The position numbers and the translations under genes are program-made. From Anaerolineae bacterium (GTDB lineage: Bacteria > Chloroflexota > Anaerolineae > Aggregatilineales > Phototrophicaceae): 60,303 nt of DNA. The notes beneath the pieces were generated by a model. It saw nothing but the letters and a program-made list of their open reading frames with translations. It did not search any database and was not told the origin of the DNA. The stretch covers positions 1-60,303 of the forward strand of contig JALOOG010000018.1 in NCBI GenBank assembly GCA_025454525.1. The letters are read 5' to 3'. Shown here in pieces: positions 1 to 7,990 of this stretch; the stretch's first letter is position 1; every line of letters begins with the position of its first letter.

Positions 1-1071
1 ATGTCACCCATTGGTCTTACCATTTTAACAGGCTTTTTAGGCGCGGGGAAAACCACGCTATTGAATCACATCCTTAACGGTGATCACGGACGCAAGATTG
101 CCGTGATCGTCAATGATTTTGGCGCGATCAACATCGATAGCCAATTGGTGGTCGATGTCGGACAAGACGATACGATTGAACTTTCCAACGGCTGCATCTG
201 CTGTACGATCCGCGGCGATCTGTTACAAGCCTTGATCGATCTCACCCGCCGCCCAAGCCCACCCGAATACATCATCATCGAAGCCAGTGGAGTCTCCGAT
301 CCCTTAGAGATCGCGATGACCTTCCGGCAACCGCAATTAGCCACGACGATCGCGATCGATAGCGTCTTAACGGTGATCGATGCCGAACAGATCCGCGATC
401 TGGAACGCGAAAATGAGGTGTTAGCGATCTTACAGGTGGGCGCGGCCGATATTGTGATCCTCAACAAGGTGGATCTGGTTAGCGAGGCGGATTTAGCCAA
501 CGTGCGAGCATGGGTGCGATCGATCATCCCCAACGCCCGCATCTTTGAGACTCGTTATGCCCAAGTCCCGCTAGAATTGATCTTAGATGTGCAGTTGTTC
601 GCACCCGATCGCGTCCGCGCCGTTCATGAGATCCATGTCCACGCGGCTGATGAGCCGATCGATCATGATCATCATCATCACGATCATGATCACACCGATC
701 ATAGCCTTGTATTTCACACTTATCATTGGCACAGCGATCAACCGCTCTCCTTGCGTGCCGTTCAACGGGCGATCGAAACCTTGCCGACCGAGATCTTTCG
801 GGCCAAGGGCTTTCTGTATCTGGTGGATGACCTTGATCACTTGGGGATCTTGCAGGTAGTGGGCAAGCGGGCCAGTGTCACGATCGGGCGTGCTTGGGGA
901 GATCAAGCGCCATTTTCGGAGATCGTGATCATCGGCACGGCCGGCCATGTCGATCGAGCGGCCTTAGATCACACATTTGAGCGCTGTTTAGCGGTGAATG
1001 CGCCGCAATCAGAGTTAGGGCGAATCACCGAACGGGTTTTTGAGTGGTTACGGCGTATACGTCGGGATTGA
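1..1071 (+). CDS. CobW/G3E-family GTP-binding metallochaperone
   Basis: G3E-family P-loop GTPase of the CobW/ZigA/YeiR type, which deliver metal ions (zinc or cobalt) to client proteins in the cytosol. Seen directly: Walker A GFLGAGKT at residues 11-18, the family metal-binding CxCC motif (C65, C67, C68), the guanine-specificity motif NKVD at 155-158, and a His/Asp-rich stretch at about 221-234 (nine His within 14 residues), a typical extra metal-binding loop. The last ~120 residues fit the CobW C-terminal domain. Length 356 is normal for the family. The ATG is the first base of the window, so its ribosome-binding site is not visible, but the protein begins just before Walker A as in homologues. 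It sits upstream of rpmB with a hairpin terminator between; in many bacteria such GTPases accompany zinc-independent ribosomal proteins, which fits the neighbour. The metal and client cannot be read from sequence. Confidence 0.93.
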   Translation: MSPIGLTILTGFLGAGKTTLLNHILNGDHGRKIAVIVNDFGAINIDSQLVVDVGQDDTIELSNGCICCTIRGDLLQALIDLTRRPSPPEYIIIEASGVSDPLEIAMTFRQPQLATTIAIDSVLTVIDAEQIRDLERENEVLAILQVGAADIVILNKVDLVSEADLANVRAWVRSIIPNARIFETRYAQVPLELILDVQLFAPDRVRAVHEIHVHAADEPIDHDHHHHDHDHTDHSLVFHTYHWHSDQPLSLRAVQRAIETLPTEIFRAKGFLYLVDDLDHLGILQVVGKRASVTIGRAWGDQAPFSEIVIIGTAGHVDRAALDHTFERCLAVNAPQSELGRITERVFEWLRRIRRD

Positions 1072-1120
1072 TATTGTGTCTAGCCAACGGTAAAATACCG
1101 CTTTCGTCAGGTGCAACCTC

Positions 1121-1143
1121 GCGACGGCATGGTCGCTTTTTTT
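1121..1143 (+). terminator. Rho-independent terminator or attenuator before rpmB
   Basis: Short stem GCGAC (1121-1125) / GTCGC (1132-1136) with a 6-nt loop, followed by seven T. It lies 47 bases after the GTPase stop and only 23 bases before the rpmB start, so it either ends the GTPase transcript or acts as an attenuator in the rpmB leader. The 5-bp stem is short. Confidence 0.6.
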
Positions 1144-1166
1144 AGGTTTTATAAGGAGAAATTCTC

Positions 1167-1436
1167 ATGGCTCGCAAGCGGATCAGCGGCGCGAAACCTC
1201 AATTCGGGAATAACGTTTCGTTCTCACAAAAGAAAACTCGCCGCCAATTCAAACCGAATATGCAATACAAACGCATCTACGTGCCGGAACTCGGTTACTC
1301 GGTGCGCGTGCGGATCTCAGTCTCGGAACTTCGCACAATCGACAAGATCGGTTTAAAGGCCTTCTTGGAAAAACGCGGTTTATCGCTTAAAGACGTGGCC
1401 CGCAAAGAACCGGCCGCAACCCCTCAATCAGCCTAA
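1167..1436 (+). CDS. rpmB: 50S ribosomal protein L28
   Basis: Large-subunit ribosomal protein L28. The N-terminal signature KPQFGNNVSFS (residues ~10-20), the basic KKTRRQFKPN segment, and the RTIDKIGL block near residue 61 match the family. The start is fixed by the strong RBS AAGGAG (about 8 bases upstream). At 89 residues it is a little longer than the usual 62-80, with an Ala/Pro-rich tail. L28 proteins often carry cysteines forming a zinc ribbon; this one has no Cys at all, so it is the zinc-free (C-minus) form. That is notable next to a CobW-like GTPase, since C-minus ribosomal proteins and G3E GTPases are often co-regulated under zinc limitation. No Zur box was identified. It is followed by a clear terminator, so it is probably transcribed alone. 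Confidence 0.95.
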   Translation: MARKRISGAKPQFGNNVSFSQKKTRRQFKPNMQYKRIYVPELGYSVRVRISVSELRTIDKIGLKAFLEKRGLSLKDVARKEPAATPQSA

Positions 1437-1448
1437 AACGGCTTCTCA

Positions 1449-1482
1449 CGGCGCAATCCGAAACAGGTTGCGCCGTTTTTTT
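1449..1482 (+). terminator. Rho-independent terminator of rpmB
   Basis: Perfect 8-bp stem CGGCGCAA (1449-1456) / TTGCGCCG (1468-1475), 11-nt loop, then seven T (1476-1482). It starts 13 bases after the rpmB stop and ends 4 bases before the stop codon of the convergent gene. Confidence 0.92.
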
Positions 1483-1486
1483 AAGG

Positions 1487-2404
1487 CTAATCCGCCGCAT
1501 TCGACATCAACCCGTAGCGCGCTAAACGCTCTTGATATTGTTGCAAGATGCGATGTCCATGATCCTGAAAATGCCCCTTGACCTGTGAGCTATCCAACTT
1601 GGCCGCCGAATGCGGAGTCTTGAGATCCGGCGCAAAACGCCGTAATTTCCGTCGATACTCCCATGCCTCCAAGCGATCGCCAATCCCGCCCGTTAACAAA
1701 CGCTCTAAGGTGCGTTTGAGCCATTGCCATAACGGGGTCGGTTGATATTCCGGCGCGGAATGAAACGGATGAGCCGCGTTAGCAAGATGCGCTAACGTCC
1801 ACCCGTTGGCATGGAGCAGATCGCTATACACCGCGCAGCCATACAACGGGATCATCTGCATCACCTCATGGGCGATAAACAGATCACATCGATCTTGTTG
1901 TAAGCGGTCTTGGGCTAATACAAAATTTGGGCAGATCGTCACACCGCGTCCTTTACCCCATTTCACCAGCAAGATCGCTAAGGCCCGGGCCGTCCAGACC
2001 CGTTGACTCGTGGTGATCAGCATATAATCGTAATCGTCTTGGGCGTGCGAGGGGTTGTGCATGGCAAGCGATCCGGTCAACGCCACCATGCGGACAAACG
2101 GCAGGCGTGCTAACCAACCTGCGTAAACTTGTGCTGAGTCCCACATGCGTCGCGCCGCTTCTAATCGGGCGATCCGCTTGGGGATCAAGTCACTCCGGGC
2201 CTGTAGGGTGACATAGCCTTCAGCTTGATGTAACAGCGTCTTTAAGGCGGCCGAATGCGCGAGGGTGGATTCGATCGCTAGGTGTGAGATCGCCCGATCA
2301 CTGATCAAAAAGTGGTGGATCTCGTCTAGGGTCATCGGATAATCGAATACGTCACCATACAAGATTGTGCGTAAGATCGCGGCTTCTGTCGGTGTCAGGT
2401 GCAT
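1487..2404 (-). CDS. Nucleotidyltransferase-fold protein
   Basis: Protein of 305 residues with features of a minimal nucleotidyltransferase: a GSLA core near residue 112 followed by D-D-Y-D-Y-M at about 122-127. This matches the GS...DxD metal-binding signature of the polymerase-beta-like superfamily. The N-terminus (TEAAILRTILYGDVFDYP) looks like a winged-helix or helical lead-in found on similar Chloroflexota proteins. The C-terminus is basic (RRKLRRF). The substrate is unknown; relatives sit beside glycosyltransferase or radical-SAM genes, but here the neighbours are rpmB and pdxT. It is convergent with rpmB and divergent from pdxT. The start is an ATG with a modest AAAGGC site upstream. 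Confidence is good for the fold, low for function. Confidence 0.65.
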   Translation of the reverse strand: MHLTPTEAAILRTILYGDVFDYPMTLDEIHHFLISDRAISHLAIESTLAHSAALKTLLHQAEGYVTLQARSDLIPKRIARLEAARRMWDSAQVYAGWLARLPFVRMVALTGSLAMHNPSHAQDDYDYMLITTSQRVWTARALAILLVKWGKGRGVTICPNFVLAQDRLQQDRCDLFIAHEVMQMIPLYGCAVYSDLLHANGWTLAHLANAAHPFHSAPEYQPTPLWQWLKRTLERLLTGGIGDRLEAWEYRRKLRRFAPDLKTPHSAAKLDSSQVKGHFQDHGHRILQQYQERLARYGLMSNAAD

Positions 2405-2557
2405 CGCGTGTTTGCCTTTGAGTGGTATCTCGTTTGATCACCCTATCGTAACCGATCGTGGCTTTGGATCACTTGGACTCATCAGAGTCTTGATCTTCAG
2501 CGCGTCCCCCCGCATGATCACCATAAGCGCAACTCGCACGGAAAGGACAGTGAGTGT

Positions 2558-3133
2558 ATGAACATTGGCGTTCTCGCGCTACAAGGCGCGTTTATTGAAC
2601 ACGAAAAGATGTTAAGATCATTGGGAGTCACGGTGACACAAGTCCGACTCCCCGAACACTTGACCGATCTGGACGGCTTGATTATCCCCGGCGGGGAAAG
2701 CACCACGATCGGCAAGTTAGCGGTACAGTACGGTTTGATCGAACCGTTGCGCGATTTTGCCCAACGTAAAGCGACTTGGGGGACGTGCGCGGGCATGATC
2801 TTCTTGGCAAAAGACATCGGACACGACCGTCAACCGCTGTTAGGGGTAATGGATCTCACGGTGAATCGCAATGCGTTCGGACGGCAGATCGACAGCTTTG
2901 AACGTGCGATTCCGATCAAGGGACTGGTGGGTGATCCGTTTCCAGCGGTGTTTATCCGAGCGCCGATCGCTACCCAAGCCGGCGTAGGGGTCGAAATTTT
3001 GGCGCAATTGGCCGCAGATCAGATCATCGCGGCCCGTCAAGGTCATCTGTTGGCAACGGCGTTTCATCCAGAGCTTACACACGACTCACGTTTACACCAG
3101 TATTTTTATGACATCGTAGATCAAACGCGCTAA
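2558..3133 (+). CDS. pdxT: Pyridoxal 5'-phosphate synthase glutaminase subunit PdxT
   Basis: Class I glutamine amidotransferase that hydrolyses glutamine and channels ammonia to PdxS in DXP-independent vitamin B6 synthesis. Seen: N-terminal GVLALQGAF, the oxyanion loop GGES at 45-48, the nucleophile elbow GTCAG with C77, and the catalytic His/Glu pair in FHPEL (H170, E172). The length of 191 is typical. The start has a GGAAAGGA-like site upstream. The usual partner pdxS is not adjacent in this window, so it must lie elsewhere or in a different operon. The next gene (the acidic protein) starts 16 bases downstream on the same strand and is probably cotranscribed. Confidence 0.96.
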   Translation: MNIGVLALQGAFIEHEKMLRSLGVTVTQVRLPEHLTDLDGLIIPGGESTTIGKLAVQYGLIEPLRDFAQRKATWGTCAGMIFLAKDIGHDRQPLLGVMDLTVNRNAFGRQIDSFERAIPIKGLVGDPFPAVFIRAPIATQAGVGVEILAQLAADQIIAARQGHLLATAFHPELTHDSRLHQYFYDIVDQTR

Positions 3134-3149
3134 GAAAGGGGGACATTCC

Positions 3150-3440
3150 ATGAAGGATTATCGGTTGGGGCCAGATGAGGACGACGATTACAACTTGGAG
3201 GACGACGAACCGATCGATGAACTCGAAGAAGAAGATGATGATGATGAGATCGATCTGGGCTATCAAGAGGACATCAGCGTTGAAAGCGGGTATATGACCG
3301 AAGTCGGCGATGAAGATGACCTTGACGATGAAGGCTATGACCTCGAAGATGACGACGATCTTGACCTCTACGATGATGAAGACGAGGAAGATGAGGACGA
3401 AGACGAGGACGCGGCCTACGAGGACGAATACGAGTTTTAG
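3150..3440 (+). CDS. Hyper-acidic small protein
   Basis: A 96-residue protein of which 56 residues are Asp or Glu; the only basic residues are K2 and R5. It is low-complexity, with long Asp/Glu runs broken by single Tyr, Leu and Gly, no hydrophobic segment and no Cys. The family is not recognised. It is judged real because a strong RBS (AAAGGGGG) lies 8 bases before the ATG, it follows pdxT by 16 bases on the same strand, and a hairpin follows the stop. Such proteins can act as DNA mimics, chaperone-like polyanions or Ca/Mg-binding proteins, but nothing here picks one. It could also be an acidic RNA-polymerase-delta-like tail protein; the folded domain of delta is absent. Confidence 0.75.
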   Translation: MKDYRLGPDEDDDYNLEDDEPIDELEEEDDDDEIDLGYQEDISVESGYMTEVGDEDDLDDEGYDLEDDDDLDLYDDEDEEDEDEDEDAAYEDEYEF

Positions 3441-3461
3441 TGTTCATCGAATCTAACCAAG

Positions 3462-3488
3462 CGGCGGGATCACCATGCGATCCCGCCG
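3462..3488. terminator. Bidirectional hairpin between convergent genes
   Basis: Perfect 10-bp inverted repeat CGGCGGGATC (3462-3471) / GATCCCGCCG (3479-3488) with a 7-nt loop, between the stop codons of the acidic protein and HtrA. There is no T tract on either side, so termination strength is uncertain. Confidence 0.6.
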
Positions 3489-3497
3489 AACAAGCGT

Positions 3498-4556
3498 TTA
3501 GCGTTCGCCGAGGATCACCTCAAACTCCAACGGATCGCCTTCGCGTAAAACCCGGATCGTCACCGTATCGCCCGGTTCGGTTTCAATCGATAGATAGGCG
3601 ATCAATTCGCCGAAATTGTTGATCGGACGATCGTCCACCGCGATGATAATATCGTTGATCTCTAAGCCGCTTTGCGCCGCTGGACTGGTATTACGCCCCC
3701 GTCCCAGATCGGCGATCACCACACCGCGTGTATTATCCGCGAGATTCAGCTCATTGATCAGGTCTAGGGTGATGTCATCCCCGCTTATGCCCAAAAAGGA
3801 ATAACGCACCCGTTGCTCTTCGATCAAGGCCTTGGCCACACGTTTTACCAAGTTACTCGGTACGGCGTAACCGATGCCAGAGTTGACCCGCTCTAAACTG
3901 CTAATTTGGGAGTTCACACCGATCACCTCCCCTTGTAGGTTGAACAACGGCCCACCGCTGTTACCGGGGTTGATCGCTGCATCGGTTTGGATCACCGCGC
4001 CGATCTGATATTGGCTTAGGCCTTGGATGGTGCGCTCTAAGGCGCTGACAATGCCCGTCGTCATCGTCCAACGCTGCCCGAACGGGCTACCTAAGGCCAC
4101 GGTGGTTTGACCGATCACCAAGTTATTCGAGTCACCTAAACTGACTGGGAACAAACGTTCACGCGGTAAATCCACGCGGATCACCGCCAGATCCGAATCG
4201 GGATCGACCCCCACGATCTCCGCCTCAATGATCGTGCCGTCGATAAAATTGACCTCAATGCGGGTATCACGATCCGCGCCTTCCACCACATGGTAATTGG
4301 TGACGATATGGCCGTTTGAATCGATCACAAAACCCGATCCACCACTCACTTCGACAAAATCGCGCCCGCTGCGGATCGCGATGTTAATCGAGACCACCGA
4401 CGGACTCACACGGTTATATAGATCGGCTAGTTGTAATTCTGATTGCGTAAGTTGTGCTAAGAGCGCTTGGGCAAAACCGGAGAGTTGGCTTGTCCCCAAA
4501 ACGTAACCGAATGATACCAAGAGCAACATCACCATTAAACGCTTGATCCGCTTCAC
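3498..4556 (-). CDS. Secreted HtrA/Deg-type serine protease with PDZ domain
   Basis: Trypsin-fold quality-control protease acting outside the cytoplasmic membrane. An N-terminal hydrophobic segment (residues ~7-22) follows Lys/Arg and acts as signal or anchor. The catalytic triad is visible: H89 in TNYHVV, D122 in DSDLAV, S200 in PGNSGGPL. The last ~95 residues form one PDZ domain (GVVIADLG, NDIIIAVDDRPI). Length 352 matches membrane-anchored HtrA with a single PDZ. The start is GTG at 4554-4556, chosen because GGGAG lies 6 bases upstream; in-frame alternatives would cut into the signal segment. It is divergent from the lipoprotein gene across ~120 bp that must hold both promoters. No stress-type regulator is adjacent. 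Confidence 0.95.
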   Translation of the reverse strand: MKRIKRLMVMLLLVSFGYVLGTSQLSGFAQALLAQLTQSELQLADLYNRVSPSVVSINIAIRSGRDFVEVSGGSGFVIDSNGHIVTNYHVVEGADRDTRIEVNFIDGTIIEAEIVGVDPDSDLAVIRVDLPRERLFPVSLGDSNNLVIGQTTVALGSPFGQRWTMTTGIVSALERTIQGLSQYQIGAVIQTDAAINPGNSGGPLFNLQGEVIGVNSQISSLERVNSGIGYAVPSNLVKRVAKALIEEQRVRYSFLGISGDDITLDLINELNLADNTRGVVIADLGRGRNTSPAAQSGLEINDIIIAVDDRPINNFGELIAYLSIETEPGDTVTIRVLREGDPLEFEVILGER

Positions 4557-4678
4557 AATTGACTCCCAACAGTGCTAACATGATGCAATTCGTTTTTGTC
4601 TACTGATCATTGTACGAGATTTTGCGTCATGCAACGCAACGATCGGGTAAAATAACGGCAAAATTAGGGATCAAATTG

Positions 4679-6004
4679 ATGAGAATTTTAACCTTTATGC
4701 TGCTCTTGTTGGGCATCAGCGCCTGTGCTGCCCCGGAAGCGCCCCGCGCCTTGATCACGCCCTTTCCTACCGTCACCCCGGGGCGGATCGTGACCGGACT
4801 GCTCCCCTTAAGCGATGATTTTAGCGACGGGGGACTTTCCCCTGCAACGGCCGTGGCCTTAGCCCGTCAACCGACCGCCACGCCCGATTTTAGCAATTGC
4901 CTTTCGTTGTCTTCTGAGCAAGCGATCGAAAGCACGCCCGCCGTAAGCAGCCGGATCATCAATGAGGAGATCGTGCGCTATTTAAGCAGTGGCGGCGATC
5001 TGGCGGTGTTTCGCGAGACCTTGACCGAAAGTTGGGGGATCATCGGCGAAACCGGTTACATCCGCTCCGATCTGGATCTCACAGGGGAAGGTGTGCCGGA
5101 GATCTTGATCGGTTATACCGTGCCGGAAGGCTTAGGGGAATTGTTGATCGTCGGATGCGCCGAAGGCACGTATCGGAGTTTATTTGAATTAACCTCCGAC
5201 ACCCAAAATCCCCCGCAATTGATCACGATCGGCGATCTGAATCGCGGCGGGATCAACAAGCTGATGATCGCCACGCCCTACTGTGAACGGGATAACACCG
5301 GCCAGATCGTCAATCGGGAAGAATGCCCAGTCAAAACCGAGTTATTGGTCTGGCAACAAGAACGTGATCGTTTCGACAACCTGTTGCCGGACGATGTGAT
5401 CAGTACCCGCCCGCCGGAACTTAACGATATCGATCAAGATCAGGTGAGTGAGGTGATCGTGCGCTTAGAGAGCAACGGCACCGAGTTCACCGGCCCGTTA
5501 CGCACCGGAGTCGAAATTTACGATTGGGACGGGTCAAGTTATGTGCTTTCGATCATCCAATTAGATCCGCCGCGCTTTATGATCCAAGTGATTCAACAAG
5601 CCGATGTCGAATTTGCCCGGCGTGAATATGCCACGGCGATCGCATTGTATCAACAGGCCTTCACCGGAACAGGATTGCGCTATTGGTTTGATGATGAAGT
5701 AGAGATTTTGCGGAGTTACACGCTCTATCGTTTGATCTTGGCACAAGTGATCACCTCATCTCCCGATCATCCATTGACTTTTCAGCAATTGACCACACTG
5801 TATCCGGATCGGGCCACCGCGCCGATCTACGCCGCTTTGGCCTATACTTTTTACACCGAATTTCAGACTTCTGGCAATCTGATTCAAGGGTGTACGTTAG
5901 TGCAAGCGGAGATCACCGCCCGCCCCCAAGCCTTGGATCTGCTTAACCGTTACGGGAGTCGGAGTCCGCGTTATAATGCGATTGATCTGTGTCCGATTCG
6001 TTAA
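4679..6004 (+). CDS. Putative lipoprotein with FG-GAP-like repeats
   Basis: Secreted lipoprotein of 441 residues. The chosen start gives a short signal peptide ending in lipobox ISAC with C16, then a Pro/Thr-rich linker. An in-frame ATG 69 bases upstream would bury the signal peptide, so it is rejected. The core contains segments resembling FG-GAP/integrin-alpha Ca-binding blades: DLDLTGEGVPEILIG, GDLNRGGINKLMIA and DIDQDQVSEVIV, each an acidic loop followed by a beta strand. The C-terminal ~150 residues are helical with a possible TPR (YATAIALYQQAF). Function is unknown; the fold suggests a surface protein that binds ligand or partner. It is followed after 11 bases by the peptidase gene and may be cotranscribed with it. 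Confidence 0.75.
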   Translation: MRILTFMLLLLGISACAAPEAPRALITPFPTVTPGRIVTGLLPLSDDFSDGGLSPATAVALARQPTATPDFSNCLSLSSEQAIESTPAVSSRIINEEIVRYLSSGGDLAVFRETLTESWGIIGETGYIRSDLDLTGEGVPEILIGYTVPEGLGELLIVGCAEGTYRSLFELTSDTQNPPQLITIGDLNRGGINKLMIATPYCERDNTGQIVNREECPVKTELLVWQQERDRFDNLLPDDVISTRPPELNDIDQDQVSEVIVRLESNGTEFTGPLRTGVEIYDWDGSSYVLSIIQLDPPRFMIQVIQQADVEFARREYATAIALYQQAFTGTGLRYWFDDEVEILRSYTLYRLILAQVITSSPDHPLTFQQLTTLYPDRATAPIYAALAYTFYTEFQTSGNLIQGCTLVQAEITARPQALDLLNRYGSRSPRYNAIDLCPIR

Positions 6005-6015
6005 ATGGAGTGTTT

Positions 6016-7140
6016 ATGTTGACGTATTTTAAGGATCAGAAGCAAGCGATGATCGATGAGATCATTGAATTCGTCCGTTATGAAACCCCGTCGCGAGTTA
6101 AGGTTGCGGTAGATGCGTTGGGGGCGGTCATGGCGGAAAAGTTTCAGCAGTTAGGCGCACAAGTCACTCGTTTTGAACAAAACGAGGTGGGCGATCTGTT
6201 GTGGGCAAAGTGGAACACCGATGCCCCCGGTAAGCCGATCTTGTTTCTTGTTCACATCGATACCGTGTGGGACATCGGCACGTTAGAAGATTTTCCGGTG
6301 CGAATTGAGGACGGGCTGTTGTATGGACCCGGCGCAGTCGATATGAAGGGCGGGATCGTGGTGATGCTCACCGCCTTACGCGGCCTGATCGCACAAGCAC
6401 AACTGCCTAACCGCCCGATTCAGGTGTTGGTGAACACCGATGAGGAGATCGGCAGCCGTCATTCCCAAGGCCTGATTCAAGACATCGCCCGTAACGCGGC
6501 CCTGGTCTTGGTCATGGAACCCGGTACGCCCGAAGGCGCGCTCAAAACTTGGCGCAAGGGGATCGCAACCTACCGCGTACATGTGGAAGGGCGGGCCGCT
6601 CATGCCGGCAACACGCCCGAACAAGGGATCAACGCGATCGTTGAACTCTCACAACAGATCTTGAAATTACACGCGCTGAATGACCTGAAATACGGCACTT
6701 CGGTTTCCACCACCTTGATCGAAGGCGGTAGCGCGGGCAATGTGATCCCAGCGAAAGCGAGTGCGTATCTGGACACGCGCTTTATGCACCTGAACGCGAT
6801 GGAACGGATCGCGAATGAAGTGATGAACCTCTATCCGTTTACCCCCGGCGCGAATGTTTGGGCGGAAAAAGTGCATCACCGCCCCCCGATGGAACATAAC
6901 GCCTTGATGCGTGAGACCTTTGAGCGGGCTAAAGCGATCGCCCAAGCGCACGACATTACCTTGCGCGAAGAAGGCAGCGGCGGTGGTTCAGACGGCAATT
7001 TTACCGCCGCGATGGGCATCCCAACCTTAGACGGACTCGGCCCACAAGGGGATGGCCTTCATGCCCGTCATGAGCAGGTGGTGATCAGCAGTCTAGCGAC
7101 GCGGGCCGCCTTGATCGCCGCGCTTTTGCAAAATTGGTAG
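6016..7140 (+). CDS. M20 family zinc metallopeptidase (carboxypeptidase G2-like)
   Basis: Two-zinc exopeptidase of the M20A/CPDG2-like group, which removes C-terminal glutamate or similar residues from peptides or conjugates. The ligands are visible in order: H80 in FLVHIDTVW, bridging D109 in GPGAVDMKGG, catalytic E143-E144 in TDEEIGS, E168 in VMEPG, and a C-terminal His in DGLHARHE. A dimerisation insert lies at about 180-290 (GRAAHAGNTPEQG). The length of 374 is typical. The start was chosen at 6016 with GGAG 6 bases upstream; an upstream in-frame ATG overlaps the preceding gene without an RBS. There is no signal peptide, so it is probably cytoplasmic. The exact substrate is not deducible. 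Confidence 0.93.
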   Translation: MLTYFKDQKQAMIDEIIEFVRYETPSRVKVAVDALGAVMAEKFQQLGAQVTRFEQNEVGDLLWAKWNTDAPGKPILFLVHIDTVWDIGTLEDFPVRIEDGLLYGPGAVDMKGGIVVMLTALRGLIAQAQLPNRPIQVLVNTDEEIGSRHSQGLIQDIARNAALVLVMEPGTPEGALKTWRKGIATYRVHVEGRAAHAGNTPEQGINAIVELSQQILKLHALNDLKYGTSVSTTLIEGGSAGNVIPAKASAYLDTRFMHLNAMERIANEVMNLYPFTPGANVWAEKVHHRPPMEHNALMRETFERAKAIAQAHDITLREEGSGGGSDGNFTAAMGIPTLDGLGPQGDGLHARHEQVVISSLATRAALIAALLQNW

Positions 7141-7225
7141 ATATGGCGATACCCTAAACTTTGGGGGGACAAAACCACGGTGATCCCGTTATCCTAAAAA
7201 GGATGTGAGCGTAGAGGTGATTTAG

Positions 7226-7990
7226 ATGGCTGCTACTCGTGGAACTCCGAATACGTGTCTTACTTTAGTTATTGGTGCCTTATTGATGCTGTTAACCGTG
7301 ATCATCATCGGATTGATCGCGCTTTTACAATCGACGCAACGTGAATTGACGACCGTGCGTGCCGAAGCAACCGCCGCCGCCTTGATACGCCCAACCACCG
7401 TGATGAATCCCACTCAGGGCGATGCGCCTTCACCGATTCCAACCCTAGCCGTACCTGCCGTCGTGCCACTCTTAGAAGATACCTTTACCGAGGCGATCAA
7501 CCCCGCCTTATGGCAATTTACAATGGATGATTGGCGCTTTATCGATCAACGGATGACTGCACGGTCGAGCCGTGCCGAATTGATCTCACAAGGGGCTGAT
7601 TTTCAGAATTACCGCCTTGAGATCTGGTTTCGGGGACAAGGCAATTATCACATTGCCTATAACTTGACCGAAGCGGACGATCAAGGCTTTAGTTTATCCT
7701 TAAACGTCGTGGGAGCTTCTCTGAATGCCGCCACCTTACGCCATGCGTCATTAGATCGCCTCACCGGATCACAGGTGATCGATCGGGCTTCTGGTTTGAA
7801 CATTTTCCCAACGGATGACAGCTATTACTTGCGAATCGATGTCAAAGGCGATCATTCGATCGTCTTTGTGCAGGATCGGGAGATCCTCAATGTCCGACCG
7901 GTGGACGGATCATCCGCCGGCCGGATCGCGATCATCGTGCCGAACAATAGCCAGTTAGAGCAGGTGCGGATCACGCCTTTAGGCGATTAG
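7226..7990 (+). CDS. Membrane-anchored protein with LamG/concanavalin-like C-terminus
   Basis: A 254-residue protein: one strong N-terminal transmembrane helix (residues ~11-35), an Ala/Thr-rich linker with 'RAEATAAA', then a ~170-residue beta-rich domain (DTFTEAINPALWQF..., WFRGQGNYHIAYNL, YYLRIDVKGD, GRIAIIVPNN). It resembles the jelly-roll (LamG/DUF1080-like) domains that bind glycans. The same architecture recurs in the protein at 10501-11928, so these two are paralogue-like surface proteins. The RBS GAGGTGA precedes the ATG. It is convergent with the glycosyltransferase gene, overlapping it by 4 bases. Specific ligand unknown. Confidence 0.7.
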   Translation: MAATRGTPNTCLTLVIGALLMLLTVIIIGLIALLQSTQRELTTVRAEATAAALIRPTTVMNPTQGDAPSPIPTLAVPAVVPLLEDTFTEAINPALWQFTMDDWRFIDQRMTARSSRAELISQGADFQNYRLEIWFRGQGNYHIAYNLTEADDQGFSLSLNVVGASLNAATLRHASLDRLTGSQVIDRASGLNIFPTDDSYYLRIDVKGDHSIVFVQDREILNVRPVDGSSAGRIAIIVPNNSQLEQVRITPLGD

